Assembly (NCBI GenBank): GCA_021731365.1
Contig: JAKFXL010000016.1
Location: 1-64,000 of the forward strand
Source: Gammaproteobacteria bacterium
GTDB lineage: Bacteria; Pseudomonadota; Gammaproteobacteria; Tenderiales; Tenderiaceae
Length of the DNA stretch: 64,000 bases
Reading direction: 5' to 3'
The position numbers and the translations under genes were made by a program. Below the pieces are notes generated by a model. The model made no database searches. It saw only the letters and a list, made by a program, of their open reading frames with translations, and was not told the origin of the DNA. This document shows, piece after piece, positions 1 to 7,827 of the stretch (the first letter of the stretch is position 1; each line of letters opens with the position of its first letter).

Positions 1-2
1 AA

Positions 3-545
3 GGCCAATACTTCGACACCGAAACCGGGTTACACTACAACCGCTTTCGCTACTACCACCCCAACACCGGCCAGTTTACCAACCAGGACCCCATAGGGTT
101 ACTGGGTGGCATAAACAACTACCAGTATGCGGATAATCCGGTGAACTGGATTGATCCGCTGGGGTTAATGGCTGAGAAGTGTGAGGAGGGGTGTGTTGGG
201 GTTGCAAAGGGAGTAGCTAGTGTTCCTGGTAGAGTTCAATCTCGAATCAATCTTTCAAACGAAGGTATTGAACATACTCTTAGTACTCATCTTAATCCTG
301 CGAAAGCGAGTAATAAGAGTCAGTTCACCTTACCTGAATCAGAGCTACGTTCATTGCTAAGTTCTAAGAGCACAGTTCAGGCACCTGCACAAGCATTGGA
401 GACTGGTAACTTTGCTCGAACAATAACGACAAATAGAACCGTTGGAAACTTGGCTGACAAAATGGGCGGAGGTTCAACGAACAATTTTACGGTGATAACT
501 GATAAATATGGTAATTTGCAAACGGCATTCCCGGGAGGGCTTTAA
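3..545 (+). CDS. Rhs protein, C-terminal end with polymorphic toxin domain (5' partial)
   Basis: The frame is open from base 3, so the gene begins upstream of the window. The first part encodes the hyperconserved end of an Rhs core: '[18 protein letters not shown]', then 'GQF..QDPIGL', then '[18 protein letters not shown]', the usual boundary before a variable toxin. About 125 residues follow. They end in '[15 protein letters not shown]', a tail seen in several CDI/Rhs RNase toxins with a barnase-EndoU-colicin-RelE-like fold. '[12 protein letters not shown]' upstream could supply a catalytic histidine. The Rhs core is certain; the RNase assignment is inference. Such proteins are delivered by type VI or similar secretion to kill neighbours. 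The next gene starts 3 bases after the stop, as expected for its immunity partner. Confidence 0.85.
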   Translation, partial: GQYFDTETGLHYNRFRYYHPNTGQFTNQDPIGLLGGINNYQYADNPVNWIDPLGLMAEKCEEGCVGVAKGVASVPGRVQSRINLSNEGIEHTLSTHLNPAKASNKSQFTLPESELRSLLSSKSTVQAPAQALETGNFARTITTNRTVGNLADKMGGGSTNNFTVITDKYGNLQTAFPGGL

Positions 546-548
546 TTC

Positions 549-929
549 GTGAGTGCTGAAGCTAGAAAAATTGAATCGACCAAGAAAGAAGTTATCGATA
601 TCAATACTAAGTTTCACCAAAAAACACTGCTTGAGGGTGAGTTTTATAGGCAGTTGATGCAAGCTGGATTTGTCTATAGTCAGTGTATGTTGATTTCGAT
701 TTTCCCTGATGGAAGCAACACGTACTGCGGAAAAATTATCAGACAAGATGGCAGGGTTATCGAGTTCGATATCGACTTTGATGATTCTGACTATTCAATA
801 TGGACTGATATTACTGACACATTTCATGACGCATATGAAAAGCATAAGAACAGCAAGCCTTGGATGAAAGAGGTAGTTGCTTATGATCTATTTCATGAAT
901 TGGGGAGAGAGCGTATCTCTCAAAGATGA
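549..929 (+). CDS. Putative immunity protein for the upstream Rhs toxin
   Basis: This encodes 126 residues from a GTG start, 3 bases after the toxin stop. No family was recognised. The product is soluble and acidic, with an acidic run in the middle ('EFDIDFDDSDYSIWTDITD') that could shield a basic RNase surface. It has no signal peptide or membrane segment, which fits a cytoplasmic neutraliser. Function is inferred only from its position directly after an Rhs C-terminal toxin, where cognate immunity genes lie. The sequence is AT-richer than the Rhs core, as is common for exchangeable toxin/immunity tips. Confidence 0.6.
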   Translation: MSAEARKIESTKKEVIDINTKFHQKTLLEGEFYRQLMQAGFVYSQCMLISIFPDGSNTYCGKIIRQDGRVIEFDIDFDDSDYSIWTDITDTFHDAYEKHKNSKPWMKEVVAYDLFHELGRERISQR

Positions 930-942
930 CAATAACGACAAA

Positions 943-1053
943 GCGCGTAGGATGGGTGAAATGAAGTGGAACCCATAACAACCGTACACGGAAATGAACG
1001 TACAGACCAACTCGTAAGTAAGGCAGCCCGCATGAAGTGAAGTGCAATGCGGG
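943..1053. repeat. REP-like palindrome pair between immunity gene and Rhs fragment
   Basis: Two short palindromic units lie back to back. The first has arms ATGGGT (952-957) and ACCCAT (971-976) around a GAAGTGG-type loop. The second has arms CCCGCAT (1027-1033) and ATGCGGG (1047-1053) around a GAAGTGAAGTG loop. Both match the general look of dispersed REP-like elements common in gammaproteobacterial intergenic DNA. They mark the junction between the immunity gene and the displaced Rhs fragment. Confidence 0.5.
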
Positions 1054-1329
1054 AGCGTGGGCTTTGCATACGACCCCCACGGTAACATCACCCAAGAGAT
1101 ACAGGCTGACCTTGAAGCAGGCCGTGCCATCCCCGGCACCACGCAAAAAATCCAACACCGTTACAACCTCATGGGTGAGCGCATCGCCACCCTGTTGGCC
1201 GATGGTAATGAGATCAACTACCACTACGGCCCCAGCGGGGGGTTTACGGCGCTGCGTTACAACGCACAGATGATCACCCAGATAGGGCGCAACTTGTCGG
1301 TATTTGCACACCACGCCCACGGTATTTAG
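1042..1329 (+). pseudogene. Orphan Rhs-core fragment
   Basis: This frame encodes about 95 residues with Rhs/YD-repeat signatures ('FAYDPHGNI', 'YNLMGERIATLLADG', 'NYHYGPSGG'). It has no N-terminal core, no 'DPxGL' boundary and no toxin tip. A stop codon lies just upstream in the same frame and the frame ends abruptly at 1329. It is best read as a displaced remnant of an Rhs core, left behind when a new C-terminal toxin/immunity tip recombined into the intact gene upstream. It is unlikely to be translated into a working protein. Confidence 0.7.
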
Positions 1330-1374
1330 GCACGGAATTGATCAGCATTTCTTGGGCGATTCCGTGAGGGGCGT

Positions 1375-2319
1375 TTACGATGATGATTTGACAAATTGAA
1401 TATCGAGAATCTGCATGTATGTGAGCATCCCTGCATCCTGGATTGGCAGTACGATGGCATCTTCACCTGACTCGTTATGGTGGGAGTGCCACCAGCCGGG
1501 TGGGGTGGTAAACAGTGAGCCTGATGTCCACATGGCCTTGATGGGGTTGATGATGTGGCCTTTTTCATCAATTTTTTCGCCGATCAAGGTGTAGGTGTTA
1601 TCACCTGCCGTGACGCAGAAATCGATGGCGACGGAGTTATGGCGGTGAGGCAGTTGGGTGGCCCCCGCGGGCAGGATGTTGTAGAGGGACCATAAGGTGT
1701 GGCTCAGGGTTTTTGTGAGTGGGCACGCCGGGTTGCCTAGCAGGAGTCCGACCCGATTGCGTGTTAAGGCATCCGGGGCACTTCGCTCTTGCGCCAGGCG
1801 GCTGGTGATTTGCGCATGCGTGAAGAGTAGTGGGGCAAACTGCTGCTTGTTTGGGGTGACGCCCAGGTAGTTGAGGATGGGGGAGTCGTTTACCCAGTAG
1901 AGGGCACTGTTACTGCTGGCGTTGTGGCTGACTTTGGCTGTGGCCGGGATCACAAACAGATCGCCTTCGGACCAGCGTGTTACCCCCCATTCTGTTTCAC
2001 TGGTGCCGGAGCCACGGATGACGTAAAACATCTCGGAGGTGGCGTTGGTGTCGGTCTGTAGTGACTCACCAGCACAGAGGCGTAGAAAGTTGGCCATCAG
2101 GTTGGGCGTGGTGGCTGGGTAAGCTGTTTTTAAGTCGCTGGAGAGATCAAGCGGAATGATGCGGGTTTTGCCGGTTAGGTGCAGGCTGCTATCGAAGCTT
2201 TTGACCTCAATCCTGGGCATTTCCGGATTGCTGGCCGACATGTACTCACGAAGCTCGGAGGCACTGCTCCAGTCATCGTTGTTAAACTTGGGCACAGTGG
2301 ATAACAGATTGGTTTTCAT
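1375..2319 (-). CDS. Bicupin protein, gentisate dioxygenase-like
   Basis: This encodes 314 residues with two cupin barrels. The first lies around residues 90-160 ('SEMFYVIRGSGTSE', then 'GDLFVIPA'). The second lies around 215-300 ('PHRHNSVAIDFCV', 'GWWHSHHNESGEDA'). The second barrel carries a histidine-rich set typical of metal-binding cupins, while the first has lost most histidines. The arrangement resembles gentisate 1,2-dioxygenase and related bicupins. No neighbouring aromatic-degradation genes support a specific substrate, so only the fold is claimed. It has no signal peptide, so it is cytoplasmic. It stands alone on the minus strand. Confidence 0.65.
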   Translation of the reverse strand: MKTNLLSTVPKFNNDDWSSASELREYMSASNPEMPRIEVKSFDSSLHLTGKTRIIPLDLSSDLKTAYPATTPNLMANFLRLCAGESLQTDTNATSEMFYVIRGSGTSETEWGVTRWSEGDLFVIPATAKVSHNASSNSALYWVNDSPILNYLGVTPNKQQFAPLLFTHAQITSRLAQERSAPDALTRNRVGLLLGNPACPLTKTLSHTLWSLYNILPAGATQLPHRHNSVAIDFCVTAGDNTYTLIGEKIDEKGHIINPIKAMWTSGSLFTTPPGWWHSHHNESGEDAIVLPIQDAGMLTYMQILDIQFVKSSS

Positions 2320-2405
2320 GGGATTTACCTGGCAATAAAGAGGTGGCCAGTGGTGCTGGCCGGTTCGCAGCGGCGTATTTTACCAAAAAAGCAGGGGGAA
2401 TGGGA

Positions 2406-3182
2406 TTACTCTGGCAAATAACTCTTCAGGCGGTTGCGCCAGCCCGGTAGCCAGCGTGACTCGTCGCGCTGGGCATTTTGTACCCGGCGGGTCAGTACAA
2501 AATCCGCAGCGCGGGCAAATTCAACCATGGCATCCTCTTTGCCGGGCATCGATTCCAGGACCTGCAGTAATCCCCAGCCCTGGTTGTTGTAACGCTCTTT
2601 TAGTGAAGTGCCTTCTCCCTTGAAGTTGACGTAATCGATCAGGGCGTAAAGGCCGTTGGGTTGATTGGCGACACGGTAAAACTGCTGTTCTACATGTTGG
2701 CGTTGGCTTTTGTTACTGAGGCTGGCGACCATTTTGGGCAGGGCTGCCTCCATCCGTTTGACGATAACCGCGGTCTGTTGAGGGATGGTTTCCTGTAAGA
2801 GCTGGCGTAACTCGTTCATGCGTGGGCTGTTTATTTCCGCGTAAAAATGTTCCCGACTGCTCCAGGGGGCCTGGTGGGTGTTGATCAACCACTGTGGCAA
2901 TGTACGTTCCTGGCGCAGTGATGTGATGAGCTGCGGGAAACTCTCCTCAAAAGGGCCGGTGACGCCTGCGGGGTACCAGATGAAGTGGCCTATGCCAAGG
3001 GAGGGAAACTCCTCTCCCTTATTCCATACGGTGAGGTTTTCAACCTTACCTAACCCCTCGTTATGCCAGATCTTTTGCCCTATCTTCATGGCATCATGGC
3101 TGTTTAACGTGAGCGCCGGCGGAGTTGCACATGAGGCGCTGGCGAGCAGGATGAGACAGCAGGTGAAGAGGGTTTTTAGCAT
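2406..3182 (-). CDS. Conserved hypothetical lipoprotein
   Basis: This encodes 258 residues. The N-terminus 'MLKTLFTCCLILLASASC' is a lipoprotein signal with the lipidated cysteine near residue 18. The mature part begins with a segment containing 'GLGKVENLTVWNKGEEFPS' and 'GIGHFIWYPAG', followed by a mostly helical basic C-terminal half. The GIGH.IWYP motif is reminiscent of an active-site region in a hydrolase, but no enzyme family was recognised. It is expected in the periplasm or anchored to a membrane. It is a single gene, with convergent or distant neighbours. Confidence 0.6.
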   Translation of the reverse strand: MLKTLFTCCLILLASASCATPPALTLNSHDAMKIGQKIWHNEGLGKVENLTVWNKGEEFPSLGIGHFIWYPAGVTGPFEESFPQLITSLRQERTLPQWLINTHQAPWSSREHFYAEINSPRMNELRQLLQETIPQQTAVIVKRMEAALPKMVASLSNKSQRQHVEQQFYRVANQPNGLYALIDYVNFKGEGTSLKERYNNQGWGLLQVLESMPGKEDAMVEFARAADFVLTRRVQNAQRDESRWLPGWRNRLKSYLPE

Positions 3183-3327
3183 AACGGCTATTGTACAGTG
3201 CTCTAGGAGCAGGCAATAGCGCCAATGTTAACCATGTTTAAATTAAAGTATTAATCGGGTTTAGCTGTTCCAGCTTTCTATTGTGGTGGATATACTGGCC
3301 ATCTATATCAATCAACCAAAAGTGCCT

Positions 3328-3675
3328 ATGCCAGTACAGCTATTTAAACTTCGTGGTGTCCCTGATGATGAGGCCGATGAGATCCGTACCATACTGGGCG
3401 ATCATGCTATCGACTATTATGAAACACCTGCTGGGAATTGGGGCATATCCATGCCTTCTATCTGGCTCAATGATGAGACGCAGTTGGAACAGGCACGTGC
3501 CTTGATCGAAGCGTATCAGCTGGAACGGCAGCGTATTAGTCGGGAAGAGTGTGTCCCTCGTACGCTGTTTGAGATGGTGAGCGAGCAGCCATTTCGGTAT
3601 CTGGTTTATGTCGCTCTTATTTTGTTGGTGCTTTATATCTCCGTGACACCTTTTTTAAAGCTGGGAGGGATATAG
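3328..3675 (+). CDS. DUF6164 family membrane protein
   Basis: This encodes 115 residues from the ATG at 3328. The N-terminal domain reads 'LFKLRGVPDDEADEIRTIL' and 'YYETPAGNWGISMPSIWL', hallmarks of DUF6164. One transmembrane helix lies near the C-terminus ('YLVYVALILLVLYISVTPFL'). A longer frame from 3283 is open, but family members begin about here. The function of the family is unknown. It is the first of four tightly packed genes (3328-5028) with 1-base spacing or 8-base overlaps, so they are probably co-transcribed. Confidence 0.7.
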   Translation: MPVQLFKLRGVPDDEADEIRTILGDHAIDYYETPAGNWGISMPSIWLNDETQLEQARALIEAYQLERQRISREECVPRTLFEMVSEQPFRYLVYVALILLVLYISVTPFLKLGGI

Positions 3676-3676
3676 G

Positions 3677-4117
3677 ATGGCGAGTTTATTGGGCATTGCG
3701 ATTCGCAACAAGCCCCGTGGTGAAATGATCCTGTTGCAGCGGGCAGAGGTTACGCCAGAGAAGGGCACTGTGGGTGACTTTCGAGGTAAACCGGGTAAAC
3801 GTCAGGTCACAGTATTAACTCAAGAAGGGTGGCAGGCAGCGTGTGCAGATGTTGGGGGATCGTTACCTTGGCACAAACGCCGCGCTAATCTTTATATAGA
3901 GGGGCTGGCATTGCCACAGAGCCAGGGGCAGATAATTGGAATAGGCAAGCTGAGGCTGCTGATTACCCAGGAGACGGACCCTTGTGAACGGATGGAGCAT
4001 GTTGCACCAGGGCTGCTTGCTGCGTTGGCCAGCGAATGGCGTGGTGGCGTCTGCTGCCGGGTGCTGACAGCAGGGGTGGTAGAGGTAGGTGATGACGTGG
4101 TGCTGATCGATGAATAG
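3677..4117 (+). CDS. MOSC domain protein
   Basis: This encodes 146 residues. The pattern 'IRNKPRGEM', 'GDFRGKPGKRQVTVLTQE', 'RRANLYIEGLALP' and 'ETDPCERMEHVAPGLLAAL' matches short MOSC-domain proteins (C-terminal domain of molybdenum-cofactor sulfurase type). The conserved cysteine is in 'DPCERM' at about residue 102. These proteins are thought to handle sulfur or the molybdenum cofactor; the substrate here is unknown. It begins 1 base after DUF6164 and overlaps the next gene by 8 bases, which suggests translational coupling. Confidence 0.7.
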   Translation: MASLLGIAIRNKPRGEMILLQRAEVTPEKGTVGDFRGKPGKRQVTVLTQEGWQAACADVGGSLPWHKRRANLYIEGLALPQSQGQIIGIGKLRLLITQETDPCERMEHVAPGLLAALASEWRGGVCCRVLTAGVVEVGDDVVLIDE

Positions 4118-4685
4118 TATTAGCGATAGAGTAGTCATTGCTGAAACGCGTCAGTGGGTAAATGATATTGTTATCCGCCACAATCTCTGTCCCTTTGCCC
4201 ACAAACCCTTTCGTAATGAGTTGATCCGCTATGCGGTTTCGCACGCTAACAGTGATAACGAGTTGGTCAATGACCTGATTGATGAGCTGTTGTTGTTGCG
4301 TGACGCCGATGTCAGCAAGATTGAAACCACTATTCTTATTGTTCCTAACTGCCTTAACCAATTTGATAGTTACAACAAGTTTCTTGATGTGGCCGATATG
4401 CTTGTCACCCAGTTTGGTTTGAATGGCACGATTCAGATAGCCAGTTTTCATCCGGATTACCAGTTTGCCGATCTTGATTGTGAGGATGTACGTAACTATA
4501 CCAACCGTTCACTCTATCCCATGTTTCATTTGATCTTGGAGGAGGCCGTTGAACGGGCTAGAAACAGCCATCCGGATGTTGATTCAATACCTGTGGCGAA
4601 TATGAATCTGTTGCAAACAATTGGGTTGGATGAGATAAAAAGACAGCAACAGATGTGCAAAATAGAAGAGGTTGAAAATGAGTAA
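4110..4685 (+). CDS. DUF1415 family protein
   Basis: This encodes 191 residues with the DUF1415 pattern: 'TRQWVNDIVIRHNLCPFA' at the N-terminus, 'ETTILIVPNCLNQFDSYN' and 'IQIASFHPDYQFAD' in the middle, and 'TNRSLYPMFHLI' towards the C-terminus. It is cytoplasmic. The family function is unknown. The start codon overlaps the stop of the MOSC gene, and its own stop overlaps the HNH gene start, so the genes form one transcription unit. Confidence 0.8.
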   Translation: MNSISDRVVIAETRQWVNDIVIRHNLCPFAHKPFRNELIRYAVSHANSDNELVNDLIDELLLLRDADVSKIETTILIVPNCLNQFDSYNKFLDVADMLVTQFGLNGTIQIASFHPDYQFADLDCEDVRNYTNRSLYPMFHLILEEAVERARNSHPDVDSIPVANMNLLQTIGLDEIKRQQQMCKIEEVENE

Positions 4686-5028
4686 AAAACTAGATGATAT
4701 TGTTGCTCAAACGCACCGTAATCGTGATCAACGTGAACAGGGGTATCGTGAAAAATCACTAAAAATGTATCCGTGGATCTGTGGTCGTTGTACACGTGAA
4801 TTTACCCGTGCCAACTTGCAAGAGCTGACTGTGCACCATCGTGACCATAATCACGATAATAATCCGGAAGATGGTAGTAACTGGGAGCTGCTCTGTATTT
4901 ACTGTCATGACAATGAACACTCCCGCTATATCGACAATGTTGGCACACGTGATAAAAAAACCAAAGCAGCTAGCGCCAGCCATAATCCATTTGCCGATTT
5001 AGCAGCGATGCTTAAAAACAAGGAGTAG
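4678..5028 (+). CDS. YajD-like HNH nuclease family protein
   Basis: This encodes 116 residues from the ATG at 4678, which overlaps the DUF1415 stop by 8 bases. A zinc-binding HNH module is visible: 'CGRCTREF' supplies the first CxxC, 'LTVHHRDHNHDNNPEDGSNW' is the catalytic His-rich core with its Asn, and 'LLCIYCHDNEHS' supplies the second CxxC and final histidines. It matches E. coli YajD in size and layout. Cellular role is unknown; a DNA nuclease activity is inferred from the family. Confidence 0.8.
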   Translation: MSKKLDDIVAQTHRNRDQREQGYREKSLKMYPWICGRCTREFTRANLQELTVHHRDHNHDNNPEDGSNWELLCIYCHDNEHSRYIDNVGTRDKKTKAASASHNPFADLAAMLKNKE

Positions 5029-5131
5029 CAAAATCCATTGTCATTGACAAAGCAATAACCGTGTCCTAATTTCGAGGGGCCATATACATTTTGATGTATG
5101 GGCGTTCATGAAAGCAACCAAGGAGCCGGTG

Positions 5132-5815
5132 ATGAGAAATGTGACATTGATACTGTTTTTTGCTTTATCCATAATGGGGCTGCACAGCCCCGTATATGCC
5201 AGTCCATTAGCTGATATGAAGATGATGTATGTAGACAACAGGGATGGTACATACACATATTTCTTTATCATAAAAAACCTCGACCAGCCTATGGGGACTG
5301 AGTTTTCGACACCCCCTAACCATATGATTTTTAATAGGCAGTCTCAGAGCATGGTGCCAGCAGGTGGAAAAAATCTGAGTGAAGATGAAAACATTGTTCT
5401 TTTTGGTATTGACACCCAAAGTGATGATGTAGAGGTTACATCTATTACCAATGCCCGTACCGCATTTAGCGGGTCAGTGGAGGAGGGGTTTACTGACACG
5501 GATGCTGACGGTGTGTTTAACCGTGTCATTGGTTGGCATCTACCCTTTGATGGGTTTTCATTGAGTGACACCATACCAACAGAAAAGATGGCAGGCATAT
5601 TCTCGTTTACTCTGAATAGAGATATGAATCACTTTGTTTACTGGGTTGGCGGTAGTGATGATGCCAAGATATGGAATGTTGGCAATGTTATGCTTGAAGA
5701 TAATTACGGCATATATGATGCGTCGATTGGTGAGTATCTGGCGACTTTTATGACGCGTAAGGTACATGCAGTAAAAATAAACAATAGAAATCGGGTGAAG
5801 GATCTGAACTTTTAA
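5132..5815 (+). CDS. Exported hypothetical protein
   Basis: This encodes 227 residues. The start at 5132 is chosen because AAGGAG lies 7 bases upstream; a longer frame from 5108 lacks such a site. The N-terminus 'MRNVTLILFFALSIMGLHS' is a Sec signal, probably cleaved after 'VYA'. The mature protein is beta-rich and acidic, with 'DNRDGTYTYFFIIKNLDQPMG' and 'FTDTDADGVFNRVIGWHLPF' (a possible calcium-binding Asp cluster). No family was recognised. A terminator-like hairpin follows directly, so it is probably a single-gene unit. Confidence 0.6.
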   Translation: MRNVTLILFFALSIMGLHSPVYASPLADMKMMYVDNRDGTYTYFFIIKNLDQPMGTEFSTPPNHMIFNRQSQSMVPAGGKNLSEDENIVLFGIDTQSDDVEVTSITNARTAFSGSVEEGFTDTDADGVFNRVIGWHLPFDGFSLSDTIPTEKMAGIFSFTLNRDMNHFVYWVGGSDDAKIWNVGNVMLEDNYGIYDASIGEYLATFMTRKVHAVKINNRNRVKDLNF

Positions 5816-5839
5816 TCCGGGTTTTTAGGGTGGCATGTC

Positions 5840-5875
5840 AGGCTCTGCCACGACCGGTGGCTGAGCCTCTGTTTT
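5840..5875 (+). terminator. Rho-independent terminator after exported protein gene
   Basis: A 12-base stem with one T-T mismatch (5840-5851 with 5857-5868) and a 5-base loop is followed by a short T-rich run (5871-5875). It lies 25 bases after the stop at 5815 and faces a convergent gene on the other strand. Confidence 0.6.
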
Positions 5876-5894
5876 ACATCTTTATATAGCGGCG

Positions 5895-6647
5895 CTACTT
5901 TTTTACCATATGATCAGCCCATTCGGGCAGCTCTGTGAAAAAGATATGAAACCCGGCCGAAAAACTTCCAAAGTTCAGTCCATACTGTTTTGCAAGCAGT
6001 GTGAGACTACTTCTTGAAAAGAGGCTGATATGGCCATTGCGCGGCGAGGCATACCACCAGTTGATCCTGCTGTTTTTTTGAATGTTGCCGTCAGTCAGCA
6101 GTGTGGAAAAAAGTATTATCCCCTTGGCAGCGAGCAGGGTTTTTAGATTTGACATGAGTTGTTTGACATCAGAAACGTGTTCAAAGACCTCGAATGCTGT
6201 TATGAGGTCAAATTTCCCAATGGTATTAATATCCGCCTCAGTGTTCGTAAATGGGTCGTAAGAGGTGGATTTCCAGTTGGACTCATTGAGCAGTCGGGAT
6301 AGATGGCCGTTGCCACCACCATAATCCAGATGTTTAATGCCATAAGCACGATTCCCGAAACTATTGATTAAGTTTTCAGAGTTTTGGCGGGGTCTGGTTT
6401 CGATATAGTCTGGGTCTACACGAACATATGTGTCGTTATAAATATGTTCTTTAAACTGCTCCATGCTCCAGCTTAAAAGCTCAGGTGCAAAGCAGAAGCC
6501 GCAGTTATTGCAGAGTGAATAATAGACAGGGGTGCCGGATATATCCAGAAACTCTCCGTTTGCCTCCATGCACGATTTGTTGAAATCCACGACATCAAGC
6601 AAAGGACTCGATCCGCCACATACAGGGCAGTCACAGATGTTATTCAT
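5895..6647 (-). CDS. SAM-dependent methyltransferase with N-terminal zinc-ribbon
   Basis: This encodes about 250 residues from the ATG at 6647. An in-frame extension to 6728 exists but looks like non-coding sequence. Two CxxC pairs near the N-terminus ('CDCPVCGGS' and 'LCNNCGFCF') form a zinc-ribbon-like module, as in several sugar or lipid C-methyltransferases. The SAM-binding motif is 'LDYGGGNGHLSRLL'. 'FDLITAFEVFEHVSDV' is the motif II/III region typical of the Methyltransf_23 family. The substrate is unknown, and no glycan or polyketide genes lie nearby. Confidence 0.75.
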   Translation of the reverse strand: MNNICDCPVCGGSSPLLDVVDFNKSCMEANGEFLDISGTPVYYSLCNNCGFCFAPELLSWSMEQFKEHIYNDTYVRVDPDYIETRPRQNSENLINSFGNRAYGIKHLDYGGGNGHLSRLLNESNWKSTSYDPFTNTEADINTIGKFDLITAFEVFEHVSDVKQLMSNLKTLLAAKGIILFSTLLTDGNIQKNSRINWWYASPRNGHISLFSRSSLTLLAKQYGLNFGSFSAGFHIFFTELPEWADHMVKK

Positions 6648-6844
6648 AATTACTAGTCTCTGAGTGGCTATAGTAGGGTAATAACTGATTTTTATTACGC
6701 TATGTTGATTTGTGTTGATGTGGTCCATTGTATGGGGTTGTGATAAGGATGTCTAAAAACTTTGGCGCATATCAGCCCGCAAACTGCTCTCTTCCATAAT
6801 CCCCGTGTATCTGTGTCTATAATGGGATGGCTGGATCATATGCC

Positions 6845-6878
6845 TTGATGGCAGTACCATTATCTGGGTGCCATCAAT
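6845..6878. repeat. Perfect 9-bp inverted repeat upstream of DUF2934 gene
   Basis: TTGATGGCA (6845-6853) and TGCCATCAA (6870-6878 region) form perfect arms around a 15-16-base spacer, about 80 bases before the DUF2934 start. It could be an operator or an RNA hairpin; nothing else in the 300-base gap from 6648 to 6956 was recognised. Confidence 0.35.
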
Positions 6879-6956
6879 CAGCTGTGAAATACGTTGAAGG
6901 TTATAGTGTGACTGCTTTAATTAATCATGATCTATTTAAAAAGAGGAATCAAAGCA

Positions 6957-7634
6957 ATGAGCAAACATAGTCAAGATGAAAAACTGGCCTCTGGGAACTC
7001 AACAACATATTTAAAAACGGCTTTAGAGCAGATGTTGGCTGCTGGTCGTAATGTACGTGAGTTTGGTGACTTTGCGCTGGAGAAATTTGGTGACACGATT
7101 ACACCCTATTTACATGAATTTTCAGAAGATATTAGTAGAGGGCGTATTAAGGTAGAGGGTTTGGGAAAAGCGGCAAAAAAAACCATTCTTGGTGCCCATG
7201 TTGATCTGGATGAGCGTGAAAAAATGATACGGGAGGCGGCCTACTTGCGCGCGGAACGTCGCGGCTTTTCAGGGGGGTCAGCTGTTGAGGATTGGCACAT
7301 GGCTGAACAGGAGATTGATCAACGGTTGGCCAAGGCATCAGGTCTGATTGGAAAAGGGCATAAGGCCCTGTCTTCGGCAGGGGGCATGATTGAACATGAG
7401 TTGGATGATATAAGGCATATCGTTGCTGGTTGGCTGGATGATACAAGTGGCAATGAAAAACATAAAAAATCTGTTCAAAATAAAAAAACCGCTGTTGATA
7501 AACAAGTACAGGCAGAGCCTGTTAAGCAGGCCATGAAAAGTCCAAAAAAAGAAGCGCCTAAAAAAACCACGGCCAAGGTGAAAACAGTGGGCGGTAAAAA
7601 AACGACAACCAAAAGGGCGGCAAAGAAGACATAA
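6957..7634 (+). CDS. DUF2934 protein with histone H1-like basic tail
   Basis: This encodes 225 residues from the ATG at 6957, which has AGAGGA about 9 bases upstream. Residues about 90-125 hold a DUF2934 motif ('IREAAYLRAERRGFSGG' then 'DWHMAEQEIDQRL'). The last 60 residues are lysine-, alanine- and proline-rich ('KKEAPKKTTAKVKTVGGKK', 'TTTKRAAKKT'), like histone H1-type or AlgP-type tails that bind DNA or polyanions. The N-terminal part is helical. The role is unknown; nucleoid or stress association is inferred from the tail. Confidence 0.7.
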   Translation: MSKHSQDEKLASGNSTTYLKTALEQMLAAGRNVREFGDFALEKFGDTITPYLHEFSEDISRGRIKVEGLGKAAKKTILGAHVDLDEREKMIREAAYLRAERRGFSGGSAVEDWHMAEQEIDQRLAKASGLIGKGHKALSSAGGMIEHELDDIRHIVAGWLDDTSGNEKHKKSVQNKKTAVDKQVQAEPVKQAMKSPKKEAPKKTTAKVKTVGGKKTTTKRAAKKT

Positions 7635-7827
7635 AATATTTGCTTGCTCTATTTTCTGTTAGCCCTTTGTTACCGGTTAAATAGTCGCTGCTGGAAGAGT
7701 TTAAGCTTGCCTGATGATTGCCGGGTGAAAGGGCAGCAGAGGGATCTGTTGGGATGGTGTGTCAGATGTTTCTGGTTATATTAGGGGGTATGGCTGGCAC
7801 AAAAACCCCACCAATTCCCCGCCTGTT

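Noticed and set aside
1331-1366. 8-bp inverted repeat CACGGAAT/ATTCCGTG after the Rhs fragment
   Set aside because: The arms are short, the loop is 20 bases and there is no T-tract; chance is a good explanation.
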